Shown in pieces: positions 1 through 7,491 of a stretch of DNA of 24,105 nt (positions within the stretch are counted from its first letter, which is position 1; every line of letters starts with the position of its first letter). The notes under the pieces were generated by a model. That model saw only the letters and a list, made by a program, of their open reading frames with translations, ran no database searches and was not told the DNA's origin. The DNA lies in NCBI GenBank assembly GCA_958448395.1, contig CAUDDP010000028.1:1-24105 (forward strand). The letters run 5' to 3'. The DNA is from an uncultured Oscillospiraceae bacterium. GTDB lineage: Bacteria; Bacillota; Clostridia; Oscillospirales; Ruminococcaceae. The translations under genes were made by a program, and so were the position numbers.

Positions 1-4
1 CTAT

Positions 5-33
5 ATTTTAGCACATTCTGGCTCGTTTGGCAA
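5..33 (-). promoter_or_regulatory. Promoter reading leftward out of the window
   Basis: Read on the minus strand this is TTGCCA, a 17-base spacer and TAAAAT, with TGC directly before the -10 (an extended -10). The start point would lie at or beyond the left edge, so the gene it serves is outside the window and cannot be named. Hexamers, spacing and extended -10 all fit a vegetative sigma-A promoter. It implies that the gene to the left diverges from the sigma factor gene at 250. Confidence 0.5.
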
Positions 34-249
34 GTGACTAAGTTAATGACATTGCCCTTGCATCCCCCTCCGCCAAGCTGAGCCAGCTTGACCGCAGTTG
101 CCATTCGGCAGATAGAACGCTCTCATCGAACTCACGTTAAAATAAAGAAAAATCAGATCGCTAATGTTAACAAATAATTTACAATAAAAGCCGCAATTTT
201 TTCCTTCTCATTCGTCTAACATCATGAAGGGGGGGCAACTGGGGAATCC

Positions 250-729
250 ATGGATTTAAAAAAACAATACAAAAAAATATTTCAGTACTGCTATTTTCGT
301 ATTCCAAGCTGTGAAAAGGCAGAGGATCTAACCCAGGAGACCTTCCTTCGATTCCTGGAACATCCGGAATATCACAAAAAAGGATACGAATTGCAATACT
401 TATATACCATTGCACGGAATTTGTGTATTGACGAATACCGCAAAATGCCGTCAGAAGAATTGCCAGAGGAACTCTCAGATGGGACAAATTTGGAGGCAGA
501 ACTGACTGACAGTCTTACACTTCGAAGCATTGTAGATGCCCTGCCGGAAGAAGAAAGAGAAATCATTATGCTTCGGTACATAAACGAGATTTCGGTTTCA
601 GATCTCAGCAAAATATACAATTTGTCTTGGTTTGCAATGAACCGCAAAATCAAAAAAATTCTTGCAAAAATGCAGAATGAATTTGAAGAGGAGGGGTTGG
701 AATGCGTCGAAAATTCAGGCGAGCACTAA
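250..729 (+). CDS. ECF-type RNA polymerase sigma factor
   Basis: A 159-residue sigma-70 family protein with only regions 2 and 4, the ECF layout. Region 2 spans about residues 10-70, including the stretch EDLTQETFLRFLEH and the -10-melting segment LYTIARNLCIDEYRK. Region 4 spans about 95-150, including LPEEEREIIMLRYINEIS followed by a helix-turn-helix (SVSDLSKIYNLSW). It should direct core RNA polymerase to a small regulon. A purine-rich stretch with GGGG lies just before the ATG. The next gene starts inside its last codons (28-bp overlap), so the two are translationally coupled, as sigma/anti-sigma pairs often are. No convincing promoter was found upstream; autoregulation is likely for this class but is not visible here. 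Confidence 0.9.
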   Translation: MDLKKQYKKIFQYCYFRIPSCEKAEDLTQETFLRFLEHPEYHKKGYELQYLYTIARNLCIDEYRKMPSEELPEELSDGTNLEAELTDSLTLRSIVDALPEEEREIIMLRYINEISVSDLSKIYNLSWFAMNRKIKKILAKMQNEFEEEGLECVENSGEH

Positions 730-1997
730 AAAATCTGAAGCAGGTCTATCATTTTCCAAATCCGACCCATGAAAATGCATTCTTTCAAAAATCAACAGAA
801 GAAATGAAAAAAAAACATCCTTTTTTCTATTCTTGGAAAATACGACAAGGGGCCTTTCAAATGTCTGTTGTATGCACGGTTGTTATCATAATGGTAGGTG
901 GATATGGTGTTTATCAAAATTATAAAAATGATCGAAGTGATATTTTCATAGAGGAATCCAACGCCTCTACAGAACCAGATGTTTCTCACTCCATGGAGAA
1001 GGAAACACAGCCCGTTTCCAGCACAATCCCCAAGATTTCTTCTCCATTTTTCACTTCTGTATCGAGAGAATCAGGCACATCTGCGGGTAATAAAAATGTT
1101 ACAAACAGTACGCAGACCGTTACAACTGCAACGCACAATCCTACAGAAGTGTATCCAACAGAGGGAACTCAAACCAACCAGCAGCCAGTTTCAGCAACTG
1201 TCACAAACGAACCGCCGTCAACAATGCAGACGGTTTCGGCAACCCAAACAGTGGCTGTCACAACCGGTACTAATACTGTAAAAACAACCGCAAAGACGAC
1301 TACAAAACCGACTGTTTCTTCTACTATCATACCACCCCCTCCCCAACCAGAAAATGAGGGAAAAGATTATCGGGTAACGCCTGCATATCAATACCAAAAA
1401 ACAGATGCTATTTTAACCTATTTAGATCTTGTGCAATTGGGATTCGACGACGCATTACAAAACTATCATCCAAACTATCATCCAAACGATTCTACGACTT
1501 CCTTCTTTTCATGGGAAAATTGTGCGGATCTATCCGATTCTATTGTATCCGGCACTGTCATTTCCCTAACTTATACCAGAGAAGAAAACATACTTTGGAC
1601 ACAGGTGGATATGGAAGTTACTGCGGTTTATAAAGGTACCTTGCATCCAGGAGATAAAATATCTGTTTACGAATTAGGCGGCTATATCCCTTTAACAGAA
1701 TTTTTGGCATTGTATCCAGAGTGTACATCTAAATTGAATATGACAGCAGAGGAAATGCAATATCTCTCTTATTTCGATTCTGGCTTACAAATTACTTCTC
1801 CTGTCATTGGGGAAAGCTGTTTATACTTTCTAAAAGAAGGTATGGGCAATATCCCGGCAGGTGCCTATACCTATGCAGGCAACGCAGATGATTCTCGCTA
1901 TCACAAGGACAGTGATCACTTATGGAATGTTCTGTACGAAAATATAACACTATCTATGGAAGAACTCATCGCATATCTATGTGATGAAGAATCATAG
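702..1997 (+). CDS. Single-pass membrane protein, probable sensor/anti-sigma partner of the sigma factor
   Basis: 431 residues in four parts. A basic cytoplasmic segment (1-52) is followed by one transmembrane helix (about 53-73, SVVCTVVIIMVGGYGV). A long Thr/Ser-rich, low-complexity linker (about 80-222) ends in a PPPPQP hinge. An outer domain (about 225-431) has the pattern ADLSDSIVSGTV, then VYKGTLHPGDKISVYELGG, which resembles small extracellular beta-rich domains of Firmicutes surface proteins. The positive-inside rule places the C-terminal domain outside. No zinc anti-sigma motif (HxxxCxxC) is present, so the anti-sigma role is inferred only from position, the 28-bp overlap with the sigma gene, and the topology shared with RsgI-like sensors. 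AGGAGGGG before the ATG supports the start. Residues 258-265 hold a tandem NYHP repeat from a 12-bp duplication. It could instead be an unrelated surface protein. Confidence 0.6.
   Translation: MRRKFRRALKNLKQVYHFPNPTHENAFFQKSTEEMKKKHPFFYSWKIRQGAFQMSVVCTVVIIMVGGYGVYQNYKNDRSDIFIEESNASTEPDVSHSMEKETQPVSSTIPKISSPFFTSVSRESGTSAGNKNVTNSTQTVTTATHNPTEVYPTEGTQTNQQPVSATVTNEPPSTMQTVSATQTVAVTTGTNTVKTTAKTTTKPTVSSTIIPPPPQPENEGKDYRVTPAYQYQKTDAILTYLDLVQLGFDDALQNYHPNYHPNDSTTSFFSWENCADLSDSIVSGTVISLTYTREENILWTQVDMEVTAVYKGTLHPGDKISVYELGGYIPLTEFLALYPECTSKLNMTAEEMQYLSYFDSGLQITSPVIGESCLYFLKEGMGNIPAGAYTYAGNADDSRYHKDSDHLWNVLYENITLSMEELIAYLCDEES
1461..1484 (+). repeat. Perfect 12-bp tandem duplication inside the membrane-protein gene
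   Basis: AACTATCATCCA occurs twice head to tail (1461-1472 and 1473-1484), followed by a partial third copy (AAC). It encodes NYHP-NYHP near the start of the outer domain and keeps the frame. This looks like a replication-slippage duplication. Confidence 0.9.
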
Positions 1998-2028
1998 AAA
2001 CCTATTTTGATCAAAAGGAGAGATGCAT

Positions 2029-4092
2029 ATGAAAAAAGGAATTGCAATGTTTACCGCTTCTGTTATGCTAATGGGGGCAATGCAACTTTCTGCTTTTGCA
2101 GAAACCACAGCACCTCCAACCATTCCATTTGCTGTTCCGGACACCTATTCGGAAACCGTAGACTTTCTGAATAACTATGGAAACATTTACATGCAGGATG
2201 ATTACATTTGTTTCTGCGGTCGTTTTGATGAATTTGCAGGCATTGTGAATGGCTTTCAGTCAGAATCTTCCACGGCTGAATTTGAAGTCCTGTCCGAAGA
2301 ATCCTACAAATTAGAGAATTTGGATGATGGCTGGTATCATACGGTGACAGTATTTCAGGCAAAATCTGAAGGAACCCTTGATTTTACATGGACAGAGGAT
2401 ACTTCTGCCATATCCGGAAAGGCTGACGATGTAAAAGAACGCTATCACTTTACATTTTCTGTAGATGATAAACTTCAGGTAACGGAAACAGATATTTTCG
2501 CTTTTACGCCAGACAGTATGCAGGAAGCCATTGCATTTGAAAAGGAAAATGGTTCTATTTCCATCCAGAATGGTTATATTGTCTACTGCAAGGAATGCTG
2601 TTTAGACAGTGGATACGAAGTATTTCTGAATACAGAAGAACCGTCTCTTACATACGATATTGTTTCTGAAAATTATATTTTAAAACAATATGCAGAACCA
2701 ATTCCCCCTGGCGGTGGCACTGCTTTCTTTGTTCAAGTACTAAAACCAAAGAGCAGTCGTGGCTATTTGAAGTTGAACTGGACACAACGGCGAAAATGGG
2801 AAACAGAGCCAATTGATTCAATTTCAAAAGTCTTTGATGTTGCATCCACGACTTCAGATATTACGGATATTACTGGTATAACAGATTTTTGCACTTGTGT
2901 CAGAGCAGTGGACTTTTATACTGGAGAAGATATGCTAGATGTGACACTGGGCGTATTTCTGCAATGTAACAGTCCCAATGATGTTGCCCTACAGCCAATC
3001 CTAACTTGGAATACCAATGACGATCCGCAACATTATATTGATTATGTGGATCTGAATCTCTACCCATGGGATACTTATATTGGTATCGTCTCTATGCCAG
3101 ATGATTACAATATTATGGTGAATCAGTTCACATGGCCATTATATGGGCAGGCTTATCTTTCGATTCCACTTGCCACAGATGCAGCGATCGAAAGTGACTT
3201 TACATTAGGGGATGCAAATGGAGATGGTTTGTTTACAGTTGCCGATCTTGTAACGTTGCAGAAATATCTGCTCGTCTCTGGCACACTGCCGAAATGGAAA
3301 GCTGCTGACTTTAACAAAGATGATACCATCAACATCATTGATCTTTGCATGATGAAAACAGCACTGCTAAAAGAACCAATCCCACTTCCACAGAAGTCTA
3401 GTATGACGGAAGAGGAGATTCTAAATCTGACGGATGAGCAGGTAAAGACACTTTATGACAAGATGCAGAAAGGAACATTGCAGGATACCGTCTACCGTTA
3501 TCCACTTCCAGAGGACATCGATCTGCAAGACACACCTGTGAGATATTGGTATCGTGATAAAGAAGACGGTCTGCTGTATTCTGCTTCTGCAGAGACAGAT
3601 GCAGAGGCACAGGCATTTGCAGAAAAATTCTTTATTCCAGAGAATGACAGCTATACTTTTGATGGCTGTGAAAAAATCTTTTCCAATGCAGATTTCTGGA
3701 TTTATCGTTCTTATTACAGCAATGAAAAGGTGACCAACAAGCCATATTATGTGCTGATCTATAATAAGAACTATTATGATGCGGCAGAAAAAGCAATACA
3801 ATTTGCATGGAATGAACAGTCTCTCTGGGAATTTCTTTCCCTGTATTATTCTTTTAGTGGCATTCATTGTAATTTAAATTCGTTCTACACAGAAACAGAA
3901 GAGCAAATTATTATGAGCGTTTACAATATTTATCGCAGGAGCAGCGGTGACTGGGGAATTAACGATGACATTGTCTTACAGAAAACGAGCTTTATCATTG
4001 ATAAAACAACCAGAACATTCAAAAAATCAGATACAACATTGAAATCCATTGAACTCCCCGGCACCGCATGGGAATGCTTTTCACCAGAATAA
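2029..4092 (+). CDS. Secreted dockerin protein with a duplicated N-terminal module
   Basis: 687 residues from ATG 2029. AAGGAG (2015-2020) is 8 bases from this ATG but only 2 from the in-frame ATG at 2023, so 2029 is chosen. A signal peptide covers 1-24 (KKGIAMFTASVMLMGAMQ, cleavage after AFA). Two related modules follow, about 37-120 and 161-251. A type I dockerin lies at about 393-447, with two Ca-binding loops: D395/N397/D399/D406 (GDANGDG) and D427/N429/D431/D438 (ADFNKDD). Dockerins bind cohesins on scaffoldins, so the protein is probably displayed on a cellulosome-like complex or the cell wall. The dockerin is internal; about 240 further residues rich in Tyr and acidic groups match no family I know. 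No glycosidase motif was recognised. It is the last gene of the sigma-factor unit (31-bp gap) and may be a target of that sigma factor. Confidence 0.8.
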   Translation: MKKGIAMFTASVMLMGAMQLSAFAETTAPPTIPFAVPDTYSETVDFLNNYGNIYMQDDYICFCGRFDEFAGIVNGFQSESSTAEFEVLSEESYKLENLDDGWYHTVTVFQAKSEGTLDFTWTEDTSAISGKADDVKERYHFTFSVDDKLQVTETDIFAFTPDSMQEAIAFEKENGSISIQNGYIVYCKECCLDSGYEVFLNTEEPSLTYDIVSENYILKQYAEPIPPGGGTAFFVQVLKPKSSRGYLKLNWTQRRKWETEPIDSISKVFDVASTTSDITDITGITDFCTCVRAVDFYTGEDMLDVTLGVFLQCNSPNDVALQPILTWNTNDDPQHYIDYVDLNLYPWDTYIGIVSMPDDYNIMVNQFTWPLYGQAYLSIPLATDAAIESDFTLGDANGDGLFTVADLVTLQKYLLVSGTLPKWKAADFNKDDTINIIDLCMMKTALLKEPIPLPQKSSMTEEEILNLTDEQVKTLYDKMQKGTLQDTVYRYPLPEDIDLQDTPVRYWYRDKEDGLLYSASAETDAEAQAFAEKFFIPENDSYTFDGCEKIFSNADFWIYRSYYSNEKVTNKPYYVLIYNKNYYDAAEKAIQFAWNEQSLWEFLSLYYSFSGIHCNLNSFYTETEEQIIMSVYNIYRRSSGDWGINDDIVLQKTSFIIDKTTRTFKKSDTTLKSIELPGTAWECFSPE

Positions 4093-4130
4093 AAAATTGG
4101 GGATTTTTTAGGATACAAAATAAAACATTA

Positions 4131-4169
4131 CCCCATCAGGCTCTGAACGACCTGATGGGGTTCTTTTTT
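4131..4169 (+). terminator. Intrinsic terminator after the dockerin gene, probably two-way
   Basis: A perfect 10-bp stem, CCCCATCAGG / CCTGATGGGG, has a 10-base loop and is followed by TTCTTTTTT. On the other strand the stem is followed by TAATGTTTTATTTT, so it can also end the convergent tetR transcript from the right. The 4170-4275 stretch between it and tetR holds nothing I can identify. Confidence 0.92.
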
Positions 4170-4275
4170 GCTAAAAATAGAAAAAATCCAATTATATAGA
4201 AAACAAAAATATTTCAAAAAGCCGATCATGGTCAAAGCCTATCTTAACCATAAACATGAAGCGATTGACGAGTCG

Positions 4276-4905
4276 TTATGAAATTGGAGAATATAAAAAA
4301 TCAAAGCTACCATTTTCCGTTTTCAAGCAAGTCTCCAGCACACGTGCGAAAATTTTCAGCTTGTTTTTCACATTGATAGGATCTTCTGGAAAAATAGTAT
4401 CATCCAAAAAAAATGTCAGTGCAGCGACAATCATTTCCGCACTTTCCTTTGGCGTGTCCGTTTCAATAGAACCTTCTGCAATGCCCTGCTTCAGCAAATC
4501 GGTCAAAATAGGGGCAATTTCTTGCACTGCAATATATTTCATTTTTTTATGCAGCGTCAGATCATCGGTCAAATGTAATGCCACAATCAAATTTTGCTCA
4601 TTATTTTGAAAATCTTCCTTGATGAGATTCTGAAATAGGCATTTAATTTTCTCTAATGCTGTTATATTTACTGATGCATTTTTATTTACAGAAAGACTGT
4701 TAAAATATTCCCGTATCGCACGTCGATAGCTTCTTTCAATAACCGCAGATAAAATTTCATCCTTGCTTTTAAAATAATAGTAAATACTTCCCTTTCCAAT
4801 GCCTGCTTGTCTTGCAATCGCATCCACTGAAATTTCACCGTTTGGTACAGTCAAGAGCAAATGCTCCATCGCATCAAAAATCTGCTCTTTCTTATCATTT
4901 TTCAT
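4276..4905 (-). CDS. TetR/AcrR family transcriptional regulator
   Basis: 209 residues. The N-terminal DNA-binding domain (about 8-55) has the TetR helix-turn-helix: ISVDAIARQAGIGKGSIYYY then FKSKDEIL. The C-terminal helical half (about 70-200) is the ligand and dimer domain; its ligand cannot be predicted, though such regulators often sense acyl or hydrophobic compounds. AAGAGG sits about 9 bases before the ATG. The gene diverges from the hydrolase/condensation/ACP/ligase genes and lies 159 bp from the first of them. Two operator-like sites in that gap overlap the promoter of the other operon rather than its own, so it is most likely a repressor of that operon. Confidence 0.93.
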   Translation of the reverse strand: MKNDKKEQIFDAMEHLLLTVPNGEISVDAIARQAGIGKGSIYYYFKSKDEILSAVIERSYRRAIREYFNSLSVNKNASVNITALEKIKCLFQNLIKEDFQNNEQNLIVALHLTDDLTLHKKMKYIAVQEIAPILTDLLKQGIAEGSIETDTPKESAEMIVAALTFFLDDTIFPEDPINVKNKLKIFARVLETCLKTENGSFDFLYSPIS

Positions 4906-4938
4906 AGAACTGCCTCTTTCCTTTGCTCTGTTTTTTTC

Positions 4939-4967
4939 ATTATATCACAAATTTTCAATTTTTGCAA
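4939..4967 (-). promoter_or_regulatory. Promoter of the tetR-family gene
   Basis: On the minus strand the sequence is TTGCAA, a 17-base spacer and a perfect TATAAT with TGA before it (extended -10). The expected start gives a leader of about 25-30 bases carrying the AAGAGG ribosome site. The operator-like sites lie upstream of this -35 and do not cover it, which suggests weak or no self-repression. Confidence 0.75.
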
Positions 4968-4985
4968 TAAATTTTCTACAGCCAC

Positions 4986-5001
4986 TTGACTACCAGTCGA
5001 A
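4986..5001 (+). promoter_or_regulatory. Operator-like site O1 for the TetR regulator
   Basis: TTGACTACCAGTCGAA has the palindromic core GACT-ACC-AGTC. It matches the reverse complement of the site at 5028-5043 in 13 of 16 positions. GACT/AGTC-type half-sites are common in TetR-family operators. It covers the -35 of the divergent operon. Binding is inferred. Confidence 0.65.
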
Positions 5002-5014
5002 AACGTGATAAAAT
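4986..5014 (+). promoter_or_regulatory. Promoter of the hydrolase-condensation-ACP-ligase operon
   Basis: TTGACT (4986-4991), a 17-base spacer and TAAAAT (5009-5014), with TGA before the -10 (extended -10). Predicted start is near 5021. The -35 lies inside the first operator-like site, so a bound repressor would block RNA polymerase. Confidence 0.75.
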
Positions 5015-5027
5015 AAACATAAAGTCA

Positions 5028-5043
5028 TTCGACTGTCGGTCAA
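5028..5043 (-). promoter_or_regulatory. Operator-like site O2 for the TetR regulator
   Basis: Read on the minus strand this is TTGACCGACAGTCGAA, a near copy of O1 in opposite orientation. It lies just after the predicted transcription start. Together O1 and O2 bracket the -10 with 26 bp between them, so two repressor dimers could occlude the promoter. Confidence 0.65.
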
Positions 5044-5064
5044 ACAAAAGAAAGGAATGATGGC

Positions 5065-6027
5065 ATGCATACTTTGCTTCTTACCGCAGCTGTAGCAGGC
5101 GGCATAATATTGGCAGGTACGACAGCCGCCACAATAAGTGCGGCAACACTGTTTCATAAAATAATTCCCCGTCAGGACGGCGTGCGTGTAGATTTGAACG
5201 AAATGGCAGATATGGAAAAATGGGAAGAATATAAAAAAATCATCCATACAAATAAAGAATGGTTGATGCAGCAAAATCGAGAACATGTGACCATACACGC
5301 AAGAGATGGTTTGACATTGCACGGCGATTATTTTACAACTGACACGCCATCTGATAAACTGTTAATCGGTTTTCACGGTTATACCAGCTGTGGTTTAAGC
5401 GACTGTGCTTCCATCGCCTCTTTTTTTCTGAAACAGGGATATGACTGTCTTCTGGTCGATCACCGGGCACATGGAAACAGCGAGGGAAACTATATCGGAT
5501 TCGGCGTGCTGGATCGTTATGACTGTTTATCATGGATAAATTATATCAACAAACGGTTTGAGCAAAAGAAACAGATTGTACTTTATGGGGTTTCCATGGG
5601 AGGGGCAACTGTGCTAATGGCAATGGGACTTCCAACATTTCCAGATACAGTAAAAGCAGTCATTGCGGATTGTGCCTTTACCTCTCCCTATGATGTTTTT
5701 GCTCATATTTTAAAGCGGGATTACAAACTGCCAGCATTCCCTGTTATGCATATCAATAATATGCTATGTCGGAAAAAAGCTGGCTATGGTTTTCAGGATT
5801 GTTCTACCTTGACCGCAGTAAAAACAGCAAAATGCCCTGTGCTGTTTATTCATGGAAAAGAAGATAATTTCGTACCGACAAGAATGAGTGAGGAAAACTA
5901 CAAAGCTTGTACGGGATCAAAAGCACTACTATTGGTAGAACACGCCGGTCATGGAGCAAGTTATTACGAAAATGTCCCACTATATGAGAAAACGGTGACA
6001 GATTTCATCCATCAATATGTATTTTGA
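5065..6027 (+). CDS. Membrane-anchored alpha/beta hydrolase
   Basis: 320 residues. An N-terminal hydrophobic helix (about 3-28) should anchor it in the membrane, with the hydrolase domain after it. The catalytic set is visible: oxyanion region FHGYTSCG (H104-G105), nucleophile elbow GVSMGG with Ser177, acid Asp267 in HGKEDNFVP, and His296 in HAGHG. It resembles the YqkD-like group of Firmicutes serine hydrolases. The substrate is unknown; in this operon it could act as a thioesterase that releases an acyl group from the carrier protein, or as a lipase/esterase on the product. AAAGGA lies 8 bases before the ATG; the overlapping ATGs at 5057 and 5060 are out of frame. It is the first gene after the TetR-controlled promoter, 21 bp ahead of the next gene. 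Confidence 0.88.
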   Translation: MHTLLLTAAVAGGIILAGTTAATISAATLFHKIIPRQDGVRVDLNEMADMEKWEEYKKIIHTNKEWLMQQNREHVTIHARDGLTLHGDYFTTDTPSDKLLIGFHGYTSCGLSDCASIASFFLKQGYDCLLVDHRAHGNSEGNYIGFGVLDRYDCLSWINYINKRFEQKKQIVLYGVSMGGATVLMAMGLPTFPDTVKAVIADCAFTSPYDVFAHILKRDYKLPAFPVMHINNMLCRKKAGYGFQDCSTLTAVKTAKCPVLFIHGKEDNFVPTRMSEENYKACTGSKALLLVEHAGHGASYYENVPLYEKTVTDFIHQYVF

Positions 6028-6048
6028 TCACAAAAAAGGAGAACTGGT

Positions 6049-7458
6049 ATGAAGGAATTTACTATCAATGGCACTGTTATGCAGTGCCACCCGCTGACAG
6101 CCGCACAGAGGTTACATAATTATACGATCCGATTTTGCCCAAAACATCAAGTTCTAAATATAGGAACGGGTTTATATGTGCAGCTGGATTTGGATTTTAC
6201 ACTGCTTAAGGAAGTTATCTATCAGGCTTATGAACGGCAGGATTCCATGCGGATTCGTTTTTTACAGGATACAGACGGTACTGTTTATCAGTATGTTGTA
6301 CCATTTGAAGAACGAGAAATTCCCTTTTATGATTTTTCCCGCTGGAAAGAAGCTGATGCTCATGATGAAATGCGAAAATGGACCGCTGTTCCCTTTCAGC
6401 GTTACCATTCTCCTATGAATCAGGTGGTAATGGTAAAGCTGCCAGACGGTTACAATGGCATTTATCTCAAAGTAGACCACATGACAATGGATTCCAGTTC
6501 CATCATAGGATTCCATCGAGACATACTGGAATTATATTGTGCAAAACGGTATGGTACAGATATGCCAAAATCCATGCAGCCCTATCTGAAAGCTGTAGAA
6601 CGTGATTTGCTTTATGAGAACGATTCCGCAGCAAGAAAAAAAGACGAAGCATTTTGGAAACAAGAAATTACAAAGAGCGAACCAATGTATACGGATTTCA
6701 CTGGTATGGGTAGATTGCTTACACAACGTCGGGAAACAGGAAATCCGAATTTACGAAGTGCTGTCATTACCTCTTCCTCTTTGGATGCTGCTATTTCTGT
6801 TTATCACTTAGAAGCAGACCCGTCTGATCAACTGATGCAGTTCTGTCTGAACAATCAGGTTCCAATGGCAAGTCTCTTACTCATGGGATTGCGAACGGTT
6901 CTCTCTAAATTCAATAATAATGAAAAAGATGTATCCGTAAAGACAAATGTCGCCAGACGTGGCACTCTGTTAGAGAAACACTCCGGTGGTACTCGCATTC
7001 ACTTCTTCCCACTCCGTACTGTGATGGAACCGGATATGACATTCCTGGACGGCATAAAGATGATACAGACCGAACAAAATCGAATTTTCCGACATGCCAA
7101 CTATGATCCCGTTGCACTGACAATGCTTCGCTCCAAGCAGTGGAAAATGCGTCCAGGAGCGAGCTACGAGAGTATCAGTTTGACCTATCAGCCGTTGACA
7201 CTGCGACAGAAGGATGCAGAATTGCCGAACATTGCATACAAAAGCTTTTGGTATTCCAATGGTGTCGCTGCACAGCCGCTTTATCTAACCGTTATGCATC
7301 GTGTAGAAGACAACGGATTAAACTTTCATTTTGAATACAAAAAGGAAGTTGTAACAGAGTCGGAAATGGAATACCTCTATTATTATCTCTGCCGTGTGTT
7401 GTTCCGAGGCATTGAAAAGAAAGATCGTACCATCGGTGAAATCCTGGAAATGATATAA
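6049..7458 (+). CDS. Stand-alone condensation-domain (NRPS-type) acyltransferase
   Basis: 469 residues, about the size of one condensation domain. The active-site motif is at 143-149: DHMTMDS, in place of the usual HHxxxDG. The second His (H144) and the Asp (D148) are kept, while the first His is Asp and the final Gly is Ser. H144 corresponds to the catalytic His of the chloramphenicol-acetyltransferase-like superfamily. The C-terminal part (LNFHFEYKKEVVTESEME onward) looks like a condensation-domain end. Such enzymes join a carrier-bound acyl group to an amine or alcohol. No adenylation or carrier domain is fused; these roles are carried by the next two genes. AAGGAG is 7 bases before the ATG. 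A PapA- or wax-ester-synthase-like transferase is the main alternative. Confidence 0.72.
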   Translation: MKEFTINGTVMQCHPLTAAQRLHNYTIRFCPKHQVLNIGTGLYVQLDLDFTLLKEVIYQAYERQDSMRIRFLQDTDGTVYQYVVPFEEREIPFYDFSRWKEADAHDEMRKWTAVPFQRYHSPMNQVVMVKLPDGYNGIYLKVDHMTMDSSSIIGFHRDILELYCAKRYGTDMPKSMQPYLKAVERDLLYENDSAARKKDEAFWKQEITKSEPMYTDFTGMGRLLTQRRETGNPNLRSAVITSSSLDAAISVYHLEADPSDQLMQFCLNNQVPMASLLLMGLRTVLSKFNNNEKDVSVKTNVARRGTLLEKHSGGTRIHFFPLRTVMEPDMTFLDGIKMIQTEQNRIFRHANYDPVALTMLRSKQWKMRPGASYESISLTYQPLTLRQKDAELPNIAYKSFWYSNGVAAQPLYLTVMHRVEDNGLNFHFEYKKEVVTESEMEYLYYYLCRVLFRGIEKKDRTIGEILEMI

Positions 7459-7491
7459 CAGAAGAAAAATGACCTATCTAAGGAGAGAATA

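Noticed and set aside
74..90. CAAGCTG-AGC-CAGCTTG inverted repeat upstream of the sigma gene
   Set aside because: A 7-bp stem with no T-tract, not positioned relative to a clear promoter; it may be a protein site but evidence is lacking.
88..116. TTGACC-17-GATAGA as the promoter of the sigma factor gene
   Set aside because: The -10 matches only 3 of 6 bases and the leader would be about 130 bases; ECF autoregulation would use another motif that I cannot define from one copy.
4228..4281. 17-codon open frame (MVKAYLNHKHEAIDESL) next to the tetR stop
   Set aside because: No ribosome site, overlaps the tetR stop codon and too short to judge; it could be a gene remnant but nothing supports that.
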